Assembly: GCA_001898995.1 (NCBI GenBank) | Contig: MKVZ01000019.1 | Span: forward strand, 62,001 to 126,000 | DNA: 64,000 nt | From: Rhizobiales bacterium 63-22 | GTDB lineage: Bacteria; Pseudomonadota; Alphaproteobacteria; Rhizobiales; Rhizobiaceae | Direction of reading: 5' to 3' | Made by a program: the position numbers and the translations under genes | Notes under the pieces: generated by a model | What the model was told of the DNA's origin: nothing | Database searches by the model: none | Seen by the model: the letters and a program-made list of their open reading frames with translations, nothing else | Part shown: positions 25,121 to 34,898 of the stretch, one piece after another | Numbering within the stretch: the first letter of the stretch is position 1 | Layout of the letters: every line of letters starts with the position of its first letter

Positions 25121-26281
25121 TCAGAACTCGACCGAATGGATGATCGAGCCGTCGATATCCTCGATATCGCGCTTGCCGCACAGCGCCATGGTGATGTCGA
25201 GTTCCCTGGCGATGATTTCGAGCGCCAGCGTCACGCCTTCCTTGCCCATCGCGCCGAGACCGTAGAGGAAGGGCCTGCCGATGAACACGCCGCGCGCACC
25301 CAGCGCCCGCGCCTTCAGCACGTCCTGCCCGGAGCGGATGCCGCCGTCCATGTGGACCTCGATCCGGTCGCCGACAGCCTGAACGATCGGCTCCAGCATG
25401 GAGATCGAGGACGGCGCACCGTCAAGCTGGCGTCCGCCGTGGTTGGAGACGATGATGGCATCGGCGCCGGTATTCGCCGCCATCCTCGCATCCTCGACGT
25501 CGAGAATGCCCTTGAGGATCAGCTTGCCGCCCCATTGCTCCTTGATCCATGCCACGTCGTTCCAGTTGAGCTGCGGATCGAACTGTTCGCCAGTCCATGT
25601 GGCAAGCGAGGAAAGGTTGGTGACGTTCTTCGCGTGGCCGGCGATGTTGCGGAAGGTGCGGCGCTGCGTGCCCAGCATCTGCATGCACCAGCCGGGCCGG
25701 GTCGCCATCTGCCAAATATGCTTCGGCGTGAATTTCGGCGGCGCGGAAAGGCCGTTGCGGATATCCTTGTGGCGCTGGCCGAGGATTTGCAGGTCGAGCG
25801 TCAGCACCAGCGCCGAGCAGCCCGCCGCCTTGGCGCGGCTGATCAGGTTCCTGACGAAATCGCGGTCCTTCATCACGTAAAGCTGGAACCAGAACGGCTT
25901 TTTCGTCACCGAGGCCACGTCCTCGATGGAGCAGATGCTCATGGTTGAAAGCGTGAAGGGAACGCCGAACGCCTCCGCGGCCTGCGCCGCCAGCATTTCG
26001 CCGTCGGCATGCTGCATTCCGGTCATGCCGGTCGGCGCGAGCGCCACCGGCATCGCCACCTTCTCGCCGATCATGGTGCTGGCGAGCGAGCGGTTGGTCA
26101 TGTCCACCAGAACGCGCTGCCGCAGCTTGATTTTCGCGAAATCGCTCTCATTGGCGCGATAGGTGGATTCCGTCCATGCGCCGGAATCGGCATAGTCGAA
26201 GAACATCTTCGGCACGCGGCGGCGGGCGAGACGTTTCAGATCGGCGATCTCGACGATGTTGGACATGCGGATGCTGGACAT
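25121..26281 (-). CDS. lldD: FMN-dependent L-lactate dehydrogenase (alpha-hydroxyacid oxidase family)
   Basis: The 386-residue flavoenzyme oxidises L-lactate to pyruvate, feeding electrons to the quinone pool. It has the family's VALAPTGMTGMQHADGE, the catalytic-site SNHGGRQLDGAPSS (His as base, about 276-289) and the FMN phosphate-binding HMDGGIRSGQDVLKA. Length is typical. The first ATG (26281) has TTAGG 6 bases upstream; a second lies five codons in. No lactate permease or LldR regulator is adjacent, so another 2-hydroxy acid as substrate cannot be excluded. Confidence 0.88.
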   Translation of the reverse strand: MSSIRMSNIVEIADLKRLARRRVPKMFFDYADSGAWTESTYRANESDFAKIKLRQRVLVDMTNRSLASTMIGEKVAMPVALAPTGMTGMQHADGEMLAAQAAEAFGVPFTLSTMSICSIEDVASVTKKPFWFQLYVMKDRDFVRNLISRAKAAGCSALVLTLDLQILGQRHKDIRNGLSAPPKFTPKHIWQMATRPGWCMQMLGTQRRTFRNIAGHAKNVTNLSSLATWTGEQFDPQLNWNDVAWIKEQWGGKLILKGILDVEDARMAANTGADAIIVSNHGGRQLDGAPSSISMLEPIVQAVGDRIEVHMDGGIRSGQDVLKARALGARGVFIGRPFLYGLGAMGKEGVTLALEIIARELDITMALCGKRDIEDIDGSIIHSVEF

Positions 26282-26442
26282 GCGGCCTAACCCCTCGCAT
26301 TCTGGTTTCTTCCCCTATCGCATGACGGATCGTGCGGCCAAAATCAAGTGGAACCCGCCGGACGTAAAACCTTGCCGCGCGTTTGCGGGCTCCGGCTCGA
26401 AAGGTTTCCTTCACTTTTATCGAGTTGTTTTTGCGCGGCATT

Positions 26443-26471
26443 TTGACGGCGGTGGCCATGATGCGCTATCG
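26443..26471 (+). promoter_or_regulatory. Candidate sigma70 promoter of the RND efflux operon
   Basis: TTGACG (26443-26448), a 17-base spacer and CTATCG (26466-26471) fit the alphaproteobacterial housekeeping pattern. The -10 lies 45 bases before the first start codon of the operon. Confidence 0.45.
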
Positions 26472-26515
26472 TTATTCTGCAATGCTTTGAAATTCGGACG
26501 AGGGGAATCGCGTCG

Positions 26516-27664
26516 ATGGCGACGAAACCGATCATATCTGCATTGTGGAGGGGGACGCGGCCTGTCCTTTGCCTCGCGCCTGTTGTTCTGATGCCCCTTT
26601 GCGGCATGGCTGCGGCCGATGCGGATTCGCGCCATATCATCGCCGTCGCCGTGACCGGAGTGCAATCGAGCGACTACCGGCCGGAACTGACGCTTTCCGG
26701 CGCAATCGCCCCGCGCGCGCTGGTCGATGTGGCGTTCCGCCTGGGCGGGCAGGTGGTCGAGCGCAAGGCGGAAACCGGCCAGCATGTCGAAAAGGGCGAT
26801 CCTCTGGCCCGTATCGACGATGCCGAGCAGCAGGCCAATCTCCGCGTCGCGCAGGCCTCGCGCGATGCGGCGGCGGCGCAGCTCGTGCAGGCGCAGGCCA
26901 GTTTCAAGCGCCAGCAGGCGCTGCTCTCGCAGGGCTTCACCACGCGCAGCCAGTACGATCAGGCCAACCAGTCCCTTCAGACCGCGCAGAATACGCTCGC
27001 CAGCGCCGAAAGTCAGTTGAGCAATGCGCGTGACCAGCTTTCCTATACCGAACTGCGGGCGCCGGTCGCCGGCATGGTGACGGCGCGCAATATCGAGACG
27101 GGGCAGGTGGTGCAGGCGGCGCAGACCGCCTTTGTCATCGCCCAGGACGGCCCGCGCGACGCGGTTTTCGACGTGCAGGAAACGCTGGTCAACCTTGCCC
27201 GAACCGGGATGGGCGTCACCATCGCCCTTTTGGCGGACCCGTCGGTGCAGGCGCGGGGCGAAATCCGCGAGATCGCGCCGGTGGTCGACGCCCAGACCGG
27301 CACGGTGCGCGTCAAGGTCGGCATTGCCGAAACGCCGCCGCGCATGGCGCTGGGCGCCACCGTCACCGGCACGGTCCATATGCCGCCGCGCAAGGTGGTG
27401 GTGCTGCCATGGACGGCGCTGACCTCCGACGCCGGGCGCACGGCGGTCTGGCGCGTGGCGCGGGATACACATGTGACGACGCTGGTTCCGATCCGGGTTC
27501 TGTCCTACGAGAAGGAGCGCGTGATCGTGGAAAGCGGGCTGAACGACGGCGAACTCGTCGTGACCAAAGGCGCGCAGATGCTGCGCTCGGGTCAGGAGGC
27601 CGATATCGTGCAGGGCCTCGACGCGGCCCCGAAGGATTCCTCGAAAGCGGGTGTCAAGCAATGA
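26516..27664 (+). CDS. RND efflux membrane fusion protein (first of two)
   Basis: The 382-residue periplasmic adaptor has an N-terminal hydrophobic segment (about 18-38) and the AcrA/MexA layout: lipoyl-like part with FRLGGQVVERKAETGQHVEKGD, a coiled-coil hairpin (about 95-175, Gln/Ala-rich), a second lipoyl half (YTELRAPVAGMVTARNIETG) and a beta-barrel (TGTVRVKVGIAETPPRMALG). It overlaps the next gene by 4 bases and forms an operon with a second fusion protein and an RND pump. Substrate unknown. Confidence 0.9.
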   Translation: MATKPIISALWRGTRPVLCLAPVVLMPLCGMAAADADSRHIIAVAVTGVQSSDYRPELTLSGAIAPRALVDVAFRLGGQVVERKAETGQHVEKGDPLARIDDAEQQANLRVAQASRDAAAAQLVQAQASFKRQQALLSQGFTTRSQYDQANQSLQTAQNTLASAESQLSNARDQLSYTELRAPVAGMVTARNIETGQVVQAAQTAFVIAQDGPRDAVFDVQETLVNLARTGMGVTIALLADPSVQARGEIREIAPVVDAQTGTVRVKVGIAETPPRMALGATVTGTVHMPPRKVVVLPWTALTSDAGRTAVWRVARDTHVTTLVPIRVLSYEKERVIVESGLNDGELVVTKGAQMLRSGQEADIVQGLDAAPKDSSKAGVKQ

Positions 27665-28761
27665 AGCGGCTGTCCGGCGGTATCATGCTTCGCGGAGCCG
27701 CGCTCTGTGCGCTGGCGGCGCTGGCCGCGTGCCAGAAAAGCGAAGGCGACAAGACGGCCGAGACCGAGCCGGTGCGGCCGGTGCTTTATACGATCGTGGA
27801 ACCCAGACCCATTGCGCAGGCCGGTTTTGCCGGCACTATAGAGGCGCGCTACTCGACCGATCTCGCCTTCCGCGTGCTGGGCCGTATCATAAGCCGCCCG
27901 GTGCAGGTGGGCGATCTGGTGACAAGGGACGAGGTGGTGGCGGCGCTCGATCCGACCGCGCTCGATCTGGCGGTCCAGTCGGCGCGTGCCGATCTTGCCA
28001 GCGCCGAGGCGCAATTCGCCAACGCCTCCGCCAGCGAGGAGCGCCAGCGCATTCTCCTGAAGGGAAACAACGTTTCGCAGGCCGATTACGACGCCGCCAG
28101 ACAGGCGCGCGACAGTGCGCAGGCTGCCTTGCAGAAGGCGCAGGCCGGTCTGAAGAAGGCGCAGGACCAGCGCGGCTATGCGGTGCTGCGCCCCGATTTC
28201 GACGGCGTCGTCTCCGCGACCGATGCGGAAGTCGGACAGGTGGTCGCCGCCGGGCAGGCGGTGATGACCGTCGCGCGGCCCGACATACGCGAGGCCGTGC
28301 TCGATATTCCCGACCGCATGACGAATTATCTCGCGCCGGGAACGCCGTTCGATATCCTGCTTCAGGCCGACCCCACCGTGACCGGCAAGGGAACGGTGCG
28401 TGAGGTCGCGCCGCAGGCCGATGCGCAGACCCGCACGCGCCGGGTGCGCGTCGCGCTCGACAATCCGCCGCAGGCGTTTCGCCTCGGCGCCACCATCAGC
28501 GCCGTGCCCGCCGGGCCGCGCAGGGACGAGGTCACGCTGCCGGTGCAGGCGCTGCTGGAAGAAGACGGGCGGAGCGATGTCTGGATCATCGACCCCGGCA
28601 AGCAGACGGTGGCGCTGCATCCGGTGCAGGTGATCGAGCGGCACGGCGAAAGTTTCGTCGCCGGCGGCGTCGCGGCCGGCAGCTATGTGGCGATTGCAGG
28701 CGTGCATGAACTGAAGGAAGGGCAGAAAGTCCGCCTCGACCGGAAAGGAGCGGGCCTTTGA
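27661..28761 (+). CDS. RND efflux membrane fusion lipoprotein (second of two)
   Basis: The 366-residue protein starts with a lipoprotein signal (CALAALAACQKSEG, lipobox Cys near residue 24), unlike the first adaptor, and then has the same order of lipoyl half, coiled coil, lipoyl half and barrel. GFAGTIEARYSTDLAFRVLG and DGVVSATDAEVGQVVAAGQ show the family. The two adaptors look like a diverged tandem duplication. It starts within the stop region of the first adaptor and overlaps the pump gene by 4 bases. Confidence 0.9.
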   Translation: MKRLSGGIMLRGAALCALAALAACQKSEGDKTAETEPVRPVLYTIVEPRPIAQAGFAGTIEARYSTDLAFRVLGRIISRPVQVGDLVTRDEVVAALDPTALDLAVQSARADLASAEAQFANASASEERQRILLKGNNVSQADYDAARQARDSAQAALQKAQAGLKKAQDQRGYAVLRPDFDGVVSATDAEVGQVVAAGQAVMTVARPDIREAVLDIPDRMTNYLAPGTPFDILLQADPTVTGKGTVREVAPQADAQTRTRRVRVALDNPPQAFRLGATISAVPAGPRRDEVTLPVQALLEEDGRSDVWIIDPGKQTVALHPVQVIERHGESFVAGGVAAGSYVAIAGVHELKEGQKVRLDRKGAGL

Positions 28762-31700
28762 ACAAGGGATTCAATCTGTCTGACTGGGCTTTGAATCATC
28801 GCTCGCTGGTCTGGTATTTCATGCTGGTGTTCCTGGCGGCGGGGCTTGTCTCCTATCTCGACCTCGGCCGCGAGGAGGATCCGGAATTCACCGTCAAGAC
28901 CATGGTGGTGCAGGCGAGCTGGCCCGGCGCTTCCGTGGGGGAAACGCTCAATCAGGTCACGGACCGCATCGAGAAGAAGCTCGAGGAACTGGACACGCTC
29001 GATTATACGCGCAGTATCACCACGGCGGGCCAGTCGATCGTGTTCGTGAACCTGAAGGATACCGTGCGCAAGCGGCAGGTGACGGACGCCTGGACCCAAG
29101 TTCGCCACATGCTCGACGACATCAAGCCGCAACTGCCCGACGGCGTCTACGGCCCCTATTACAATGACAGGTTCGGCGATGTGTTCGGCAATATCTATGC
29201 CTTCACCGCCGACGGTCTGTCCATGCGGCAATTGCGCGACTACGCCGAGGACGTGCGCTCGAAGATCCTGACGCTGCCCAATGCCGGCAAGGTGGAACTG
29301 ATCGGCGCGCAGGACGAGGCGATCTATCTGGAATTCTCGACCCGGCAGGTGGCGGCGCTCGGCCTCGACCAGCAGGCGATCCTGAAAGCGCTTCAGGACC
29401 AGAACGCGATCACGCCGTCGGGCGTGGTGCAGGCCGGGCCGGAGCGCATCAGCGTGCGCGTCAGCGGGCAGTTCAGGTCCGAGGCCGATCTCGCCGCCGT
29501 CAACCTGCGTGTCAACAACCGCTTCTTCCGTCTCTCCGACGTGGCGACGATCCGGCGCGGCTATGTCGATCCGCCGACCTCGATCTTCCGCGTCAACGGC
29601 AGGGATGCCATCGGCCTCGGCATCGGAATGAAGCCGAACGGCAACCTGCTCGATTTCGGCGCGGCGCTGGACCGGATGATGGCGCAGGTGACGAACGAAC
29701 TGCCGGTGGGCGTCAAGGTGACGAAGGTGGCCGACCAGCCGGAGGTGGTGAAGGAAGCGGTGTCGGGCTTCACCCGCGCCCTCTTCGAGGCGGTGGTGAT
29801 CGTGCTGGCGGTGAGTTTCGTCAGCCTCGGCCTGCGCGCCGGCTTCGTGGTATCGCTGTCGATCCCGCTGGTGCTCGCCATCACCTTCCTTTCCATGTCG
29901 CTCATGGATATCTCGCTCCAGCGCGTTTCGCTCGGCGCGCTCATCATTGCGCTCGGCCTGCTGGTGGACGACGCGATGATTGCCGTCGAAATGATGGTGG
30001 CGCGGCTGGAGGAGGGCGACCCCATCACCAAGGCGGCGACCTATGTCTATTCGCACACCGCCTTTCCGATGCTGACCGGCACGCTCGTCACCATTGCCGG
30101 CTTCATCCCCATCGGTCTCAACACCAGTCAGGCGGGCGAATATACCTTCACGCTGTTCGTGGTGATCGCGGTGTCGCTGCTGGTCTCTTGGGTGGTGGCG
30201 GTGCTGTTCGCGCCGCTGCTCGGCGTCACCTTCCTGCCCAAAACCATGAAACGGCATGCGGAAAAGCGCAGCCGTTTCTTCACCGGCTTCTCCCGGCTCC
30301 TGCTGCTCGCCATGCGCTGGCGCTGGGTCACCATCGTCGCGACGATCCTGCTGTTTGCGCTCTCCCTCTATGGTGTCGGCTTCATCCAGCGCCAGTTCTT
30401 CCCCCAGTCGGACCGCCCGGAACTGGTGCTCGACTGGACCCTGCCGCAGAATGCTTCCATCGCCGACACGAAAGCCCAGATGGAGCGTTTCGAGGCGACG
30501 ATGCTGAAAGACAATCCCGATGTGGATCACTGGAGCACCTATATCGGGCAGGGCGCGATCCGTTTCGTGCTGTCCTTCGACGTGCAGCCGGCCAATCCCT
30601 ATTTCGGCCAGATGGTCGTCGTGGCGAAGAATGTCGAGGCGCGCGACCGTCTCAAGGAGAAATTCGAGACGGCGCTTCGCAGGGATTATGTCGGTACCGA
30701 CGTCTATGTGAAATATCTGGAACTGGGGCCGCCGGTCGGGCGCCCGGTGCAGTACCGTGTCGCCGGTCCGGACATCCAGAAACTGCGCGGCATCGCACAG
30801 GATTTCGCGGGCATCCTCGGCGCGGACAAGCGGCTCGGCGTCGTCAAGTACGACTGGAACGAGCCGGGGCGGGTCATCCGCGTCGACGTGATGCAGGACA
30901 AGGCGCGCAAGCTCGGCATTTCGTCCAAGGATATCGCCACGACGCTGAACGGCGTGGTGGGCGGCATCACCATCACGCAGGTGCGCGATTCGATCTACCT
31001 GATCAATGTGGTGGTGCGGGCGCGCAAGCAGGAGCGCGATTCCATCGGCACCTTGCAGAACCTCCAGATCGCGACGGGGAACGGCACTTCGGTGCCGCTC
31101 GCCTCCATCGCCAATTTCCGCTACGAACTGGAGCAGCCGGTGATCTACCGCCGCTCGCGCATCCCCACCATTACCGTGGCGGCGGGCATTCTCGACAAGA
31201 CCATGCCGGACACGATCGTCAAGGATCTGGAGCCTTCGGTGAAGACCTTCGCCGACAAGCTTCCCGCCGGCTATTCCATCCAGACCGCCGGCACGGTGGA
31301 GGAAAGCGGCAAGAGTCAGGGGCCGATCATCGCGGTCGTGCCGCTGATGCTCTTCGTCATGGCGACGGTGCTGATGCTGCAATTGCAGAGCTTCCAGCGC
31401 CTGTTCCTCGTGGTGGCCGTCGCGCCGCTGGGGCTGATCGGCGTGGTGGCAGCACTCCTGCCCAGCGGCAAGCCGCTCGGCTTCGTCGCCATTCTCGGCG
31501 TGCTGGCGCTGATCGGCATCCTCATCCGCAACTCGGTCATCCTGATCGTGCAGGTGGAGGAACATATCACCGAAGGCATGACTCCATGGGATGCGGTGAT
31601 GGTGGCGAGCCAGCATCGCATGCGGCCCATCGCGCTCACCGCCGCGGCGGCCAGCCTTGCGCTGATCCCCATCGCGCGCGAGGTGTTCTGGGGGCCGATG

Positions 31701-31847
31701 GCCTACGCCATGATGGGCGGCATCATCGCCGGCACGGCGATCACGCTCCTGTTCCTGCCCGCGCTCTACGTGACGTGGTTCCGCATCAGGGAACCGGAAG
31801 CGCGGGACGGCGAGACGCCGCCGGCGGAAACGGCCCCGCAGCCATGA
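28758..31847 (+). CDS. RND family multidrug efflux pump, inner-membrane subunit
   Basis: The 1029-residue proton-driven pump has the RND layout of 12 membrane helices and two large periplasmic loops. Key parts are GREEDPEF after helix 1, the helix-4 relay LGLLVDDAMIAVEMMVARLEE with paired Asp, and FVAILGVLALIGILIRNSVILI in the second half. The start is a TTG overlapping the previous stop (TTGA), since no ATG fits the family N-terminus (NKGFNLSDWALNHRSLVWYF). It belongs to the branch with short N-terminus similar to metal/hydrophobic-drug HAE pumps. No outer-membrane channel gene is in the operon. Confidence 0.93.
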   Translation: MNKGFNLSDWALNHRSLVWYFMLVFLAAGLVSYLDLGREEDPEFTVKTMVVQASWPGASVGETLNQVTDRIEKKLEELDTLDYTRSITTAGQSIVFVNLKDTVRKRQVTDAWTQVRHMLDDIKPQLPDGVYGPYYNDRFGDVFGNIYAFTADGLSMRQLRDYAEDVRSKILTLPNAGKVELIGAQDEAIYLEFSTRQVAALGLDQQAILKALQDQNAITPSGVVQAGPERISVRVSGQFRSEADLAAVNLRVNNRFFRLSDVATIRRGYVDPPTSIFRVNGRDAIGLGIGMKPNGNLLDFGAALDRMMAQVTNELPVGVKVTKVADQPEVVKEAVSGFTRALFEAVVIVLAVSFVSLGLRAGFVVSLSIPLVLAITFLSMSLMDISLQRVSLGALIIALGLLVDDAMIAVEMMVARLEEGDPITKAATYVYSHTAFPMLTGTLVTIAGFIPIGLNTSQAGEYTFTLFVVIAVSLLVSWVVAVLFAPLLGVTFLPKTMKRHAEKRSRFFTGFSRLLLLAMRWRWVTIVATILLFALSLYGVGFIQRQFFPQSDRPELVLDWTLPQNASIADTKAQMERFEATMLKDNPDVDHWSTYIGQGAIRFVLSFDVQPANPYFGQMVVVAKNVEARDRLKEKFETALRRDYVGTDVYVKYLELGPPVGRPVQYRVAGPDIQKLRGIAQDFAGILGADKRLGVVKYDWNEPGRVIRVDVMQDKARKLGISSKDIATTLNGVVGGITITQVRDSIYLINVVVRARKQERDSIGTLQNLQIATGNGTSVPLASIANFRYELEQPVIYRRSRIPTITVAAGILDKTMPDTIVKDLEPSVKTFADKLPAGYSIQTAGTVEESGKSQGPIIAVVPLMLFVMATVLMLQLQSFQRLFLVVAVAPLGLIGVVAALLPSGKPLGFVAILGVLALIGILIRNSVILIVQVEEHITEGMTPWDAVMVASQHRMRPIALTAAAASLALIPIAREVFWGPMAYAMMGGIIAGTAITLLFLPALYVTWFRIREPEARDGETPPAETAPQP

Positions 31848-31850
31848 TCG

Positions 31851-31875
31851 AAGGCCCGCTCCGGCGGGCCTTTTT
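31851..31875 (+). terminator. Intrinsic terminator of the RND operon
   Basis: AAGGCCCGC (31851-31859) pairs with GCGGGCCTT (31864-31872), with five Ts from 31871. It lies 4 bases past the pump stop codon and separates this operon from the amino-sugar operon. Confidence 0.9.
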
Positions 31876-31917
31876 CATGAAATCATCGCTTGCTATTGGT
31901 TCCATATAGGTTCTATC

Positions 31918-32694
31918 ATGCGGTCCATGAACAGAACCACATTGATCGCGTCCATCGCGGAGCGCGGATTGCACGATCCGCAGCGCACAGGGCCGCTTTA
32001 TCGCAATCTGGCGCGCATTCTGGGCGAACTGGTCGAGGAGGAGAAACTCGCGCCGGGCGCGGGCCTGCCGCCGGAGCGCGATCTGGCCGAGCAACTGGGC
32101 GTGGGCCGCATCACGGTGCGCAACGCCTACAAGGAATTGCTGGCGCGCGGCGCGGTGGAGGCGCGGCGCGGCAGCGGCACCTTCGTAGCCGAACGGCCGC
32201 CACGCATCAGCCAGCCGCTCTGGCATCTCACCTCCTTCTCGCAGGACATGACCTCGCGCGGCAAGGAGCCGGGCGCGCGGGTCATCACAAACAAGACCGA
32301 CCGGCCCTCGCCGGAGGAAGCCTTCCGGCTCGGCATCGGTGTCGATACATCCGTGGTGCGGCTCGAACGCCTGCGCCTCGCCGACGGTGTGCCGATGGCC
32401 TTCGAGCGCGCCGTGGTGCCGCGTCAGTATCTCGACGTGGAACGGGTGGAGGAGAATTCCCTCTATGCGGCGCTGGCGCGGCGCGGGCACAGGCCGGTGC
32501 GTGCCTTGCAGCGGCTGACCGCCGTGACGCTCGACCCCGGCACGGCGCGGCTTCTCGGCGTGCATCGCGACGCGCCGGCGCTGCTGATCGAGCGCATATC
32601 CCATCTCGATGACGACCGCATCGTCGAATACACCCGTTCCCATTACCGCGCCGACGCCTACGACTTCGTCGCCGAACTGAAAATCGGAGAGTGA
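31918..32694 (+). CDS. GntR family regulator, HutC/NagR-like
   Basis: The 258-residue protein has an N-terminal winged HTH (PPERDLAEQLGVGRITVRNAYKELL, about 46-70, RRGSGTFVA wing) and a C-terminal UTRA ligand-binding domain (about 110-250, with ALLIERISHLDDDRIVEYTRSHYRADAYDF). UTRA regulators such as NagR and DasR sense phosphorylated amino sugars. It heads an operon with nagA and an amino-sugar-phosphate isomerase, so N-acetylglucosamine-6-P or glucosamine-6-P is the likely ligand. GGTTCCAT/GGTTCTAT direct repeats lie just upstream. A second ATG three codons in is possible. Confidence 0.87.
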   Translation: MRSMNRTTLIASIAERGLHDPQRTGPLYRNLARILGELVEEEKLAPGAGLPPERDLAEQLGVGRITVRNAYKELLARGAVEARRGSGTFVAERPPRISQPLWHLTSFSQDMTSRGKEPGARVITNKTDRPSPEEAFRLGIGVDTSVVRLERLRLADGVPMAFERAVVPRQYLDVERVEENSLYAALARRGHRPVRALQRLTAVTLDPGTARLLGVHRDAPALLIERISHLDDDRIVEYTRSHYRADAYDFVAELKIGE

Positions 32695-32696
32695 CC

Positions 32697-33728
32697 ATGG
32701 AAGATTGCCCATCCCTCATGTTGCGCGAGACGGAGCAGTCGCCCACGGTGGTCGCCACCCTTCTGGAGAAGGAAGCCGGGACGTTTGCCGGGATCGCCCG
32801 CATCTTTGCTAAGAACCAGCCGCCGGTCGTCACCACTGCGGCGCGCGGCTCGTCGGACCATGCGGCGACCTTCTTCAAATATCTGATGGAGATCGCGACC
32901 GGCATTCCCGTCGCTTCCATCGGGCCGTCCGTCGCCTCGGTCTACGGCGCGAAACTCAGGCTGAAGGATGGCCTGCATTTCACCGTGTCGCAGTCGGGCG
33001 CGAGCCCCGACATCGTGGCGGCGCAGGCGGCGGCCAAAAAGGGCGGCGCGACCACCGTCGCCGTGGTCAATGTGACCGAAAGCCCGCTGGCGAAAGAGGC
33101 CGATATCGTGCTGGCGCTCAATGCCGGGGAGGAAAAGAGCGTGGCGGCGACCAAATCCTTCATCGCTTCGGTCGCAGCCCTTTCCGGCGTCGTGGCGGCG
33201 GCGAGCGGCGACAGCGCCTTAAGCGACGGGCTGGCGCGTTTGCCGGAAGCCTTGGCCGCCACGCAGCCGGACGGACGCGAGGCGGTGGAGAACCTTCTGT
33301 TCAACGCCCGCTCGCTCTATACGGGCGGGCGCGGGACGGCCTTCGCCATTGCGCTGGAGGCGGCGCTGAAAGCCAAGGAAACCGCCAATATCCACGCGGA
33401 AGCCTTTTCACTGGCCGAACTGATGCACGGGCCGATGCGGCTGGTGGAGCAGGGCTTCCCGGTCGTCGCTTTCCTGCCGCGCGACGAGGCTTTCGACAGC
33501 AATATCCAGACGTTGAAGCGGCTCCATTCCTTCGGGGCCAGCATCGTCACGCTTTCCGACGCCGTGACGCCGGGCTATCGCCTGCCTTCGGCCTCGACGG
33601 GCAATACGCATCTCGATCCGCTGGTTTCGCTGGTCAATTATTACCGCCTGATCGAGGCGGTCACGCGCCGCAAGGGCTTCGATCCCGACAAGCCGCGCAA
33701 TCTCAACAAGGTCACGGTGACGGTATGA
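32697..33728 (+). CDS. SIS-domain sugar-phosphate deaminase/isomerase (NagB-II-like)
   Basis: The 343-residue protein has two SIS domains, as in the isomerase half of glucosamine-6-P synthase but with no glutaminase domain. TTAARGSSDHAATFFKY (about 46-62), SQSGASPDI and the EEKSVAATKSF stretch form the sugar-phosphate site. The C-terminal HAEAFSLAELMHGP and KPRNLNKVTVTV are typical. In operons with nagA this family acts as an alternative glucosamine-6-P deaminase giving fructose-6-P and ammonia. The ATG at 32697 follows GGAGAG and lies 2 bases after the regulator gene; it overlaps nagA by 4 bases. Confidence 0.85.
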   Translation: MEDCPSLMLRETEQSPTVVATLLEKEAGTFAGIARIFAKNQPPVVTTAARGSSDHAATFFKYLMEIATGIPVASIGPSVASVYGAKLRLKDGLHFTVSQSGASPDIVAAQAAAKKGGATTVAVVNVTESPLAKEADIVLALNAGEEKSVAATKSFIASVAALSGVVAAASGDSALSDGLARLPEALAATQPDGREAVENLLFNARSLYTGGRGTAFAIALEAALKAKETANIHAEAFSLAELMHGPMRLVEQGFPVVAFLPRDEAFDSNIQTLKRLHSFGASIVTLSDAVTPGYRLPSASTGNTHLDPLVSLVNYYRLIEAVTRRKGFDPDKPRNLNKVTVTV

Positions 33729-34891
33729 CGAAAAAATCGGCCATCGCGGGCGCGCGCATTTTCGACGGCGAGCGTTTCCATGATCGCGCGGCGCTGGTGT
33801 TCGGCGGCGGCAAGGTGGAGGCCATCGTGCCGGAGGAGGCGCTGGGGGAAGCGCATGAGGTGGAGCGATTGGCAGGTGGCGTACTGGCCCCCGGCTTCGT
33901 CGACGCGCAGGTGAACGGCGGCGGCGGCGTGATGCTGAACGACAGCCCGACGCCCGACGCCATGTTCACCATCGCCGAGGGCCATCGCAAGTATGGCACG
34001 ACCAGCCTTTTGCCGACGCTCATCACCGACACGACGCCGGTACGAGACCGTGCCATCGAGGCGGCGGTGGAGGCGGTAAAGGCCGACAGGGGCGTCGCCG
34101 GCCTGCATCTGGAAGGGCCGCATCTGGCGCCGGCGAGAAAAGGCGCGCATCTGGCCGAACTGATGCGCCCGGTCGACGATGCCGACATCGCGCTTTATAT
34201 CCGCACGGCGGGGCAGGTCGGCGTGCTGCTTCTGACGCTCGCCGCCGAGCAGGTGACACCGGAGCAGGTGCGCCGCCTCGCCGATGCGGGCGTGATCGTC
34301 AGCATCGGCCACAGCGACACGAGCGCCGAGGAGGCGACGAAACGGTTCGACGCGGGCGCGCGCAGCGTCACCCATCTTTACAACGCGATGAGCCAGATCG
34401 CCCACCGCGCGCCGGGGCTGGCCGGCGCGGCGCTCGACCACCCGGACGTGTGGTGCGGCATCGTCGCGGACGGGCATCACGTCGATCCGATGGCGCTGCG
34501 CATCGCGCTGCGCGCCAAGCGGGGCGAGACGCATCTGTTCTTCGTCACCGACGCCATGTCGCTGGTCGGCTCCGACAGGGACAGTTTCGAGATCAACGGT
34601 CGCGCCGTGCGCCGCGTGCCGGGCGGGCTCTGCCCCAAGCTGGTGCTGGCGGATGGCACCATCGCCGGTTCCGACCTCGACATGGCCTCGGCGATCCGCT
34701 TCGGCGTGGCGGAACTCGAGCTGACGCTTGCTGAGGCGCTGCGCATGGCGAGCCTCTATCCGGCGCGCTATCTCCGGCTCAAGGATCGCGGGCTGTTTCG
34801 CCCCGGCCTGCGCATGGACGCGGTGCATCTGGACGACGGCCTGTTCGCGAGGGCGACATGGCGGTCCGGGGTGCGGCAGGTGGCGGGGTGA
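33725..34891 (+). CDS. nagA: N-acetylglucosamine-6-phosphate deacetylase
   Basis: NagA removes the acetyl group from GlcNAc-6-P, giving glucosamine-6-P for the deaminase encoded just upstream. The 388-residue amidohydrolase has GLHLEGPHLAPARKGAH (metal-ligand Glu, about 121-137), VSIGHSDTSAEEA and SVTHLYNAMSQ (metal-ligand His residues) and the catalytic Asp in FVTDAMSLVG. Length is typical. The start overlaps the previous stop, and the second SIS gene follows after 7 bases. Confidence 0.94.
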   Translation: MTKKSAIAGARIFDGERFHDRAALVFGGGKVEAIVPEEALGEAHEVERLAGGVLAPGFVDAQVNGGGGVMLNDSPTPDAMFTIAEGHRKYGTTSLLPTLITDTTPVRDRAIEAAVEAVKADRGVAGLHLEGPHLAPARKGAHLAELMRPVDDADIALYIRTAGQVGVLLLTLAAEQVTPEQVRRLADAGVIVSIGHSDTSAEEATKRFDAGARSVTHLYNAMSQIAHRAPGLAGAALDHPDVWCGIVADGHHVDPMALRIALRAKRGETHLFFVTDAMSLVGSDRDSFEINGRAVRRVPGGLCPKLVLADGTIAGSDLDMASAIRFGVAELELTLAEALRMASLYPARYLRLKDRGLFRPGLRMDAVHLDDGLFARATWRSGVRQVAG

Positions 34892-34898
34892 GACGATC

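Noticed and set aside
28683..31616. 977-codon open frame on the minus strand opposite the RND pump
   Set aside because: Its sequence is rich in His, Arg and Asp with no family motif. It mirrors the GC-biased third positions of the real pump gene on the other strand.
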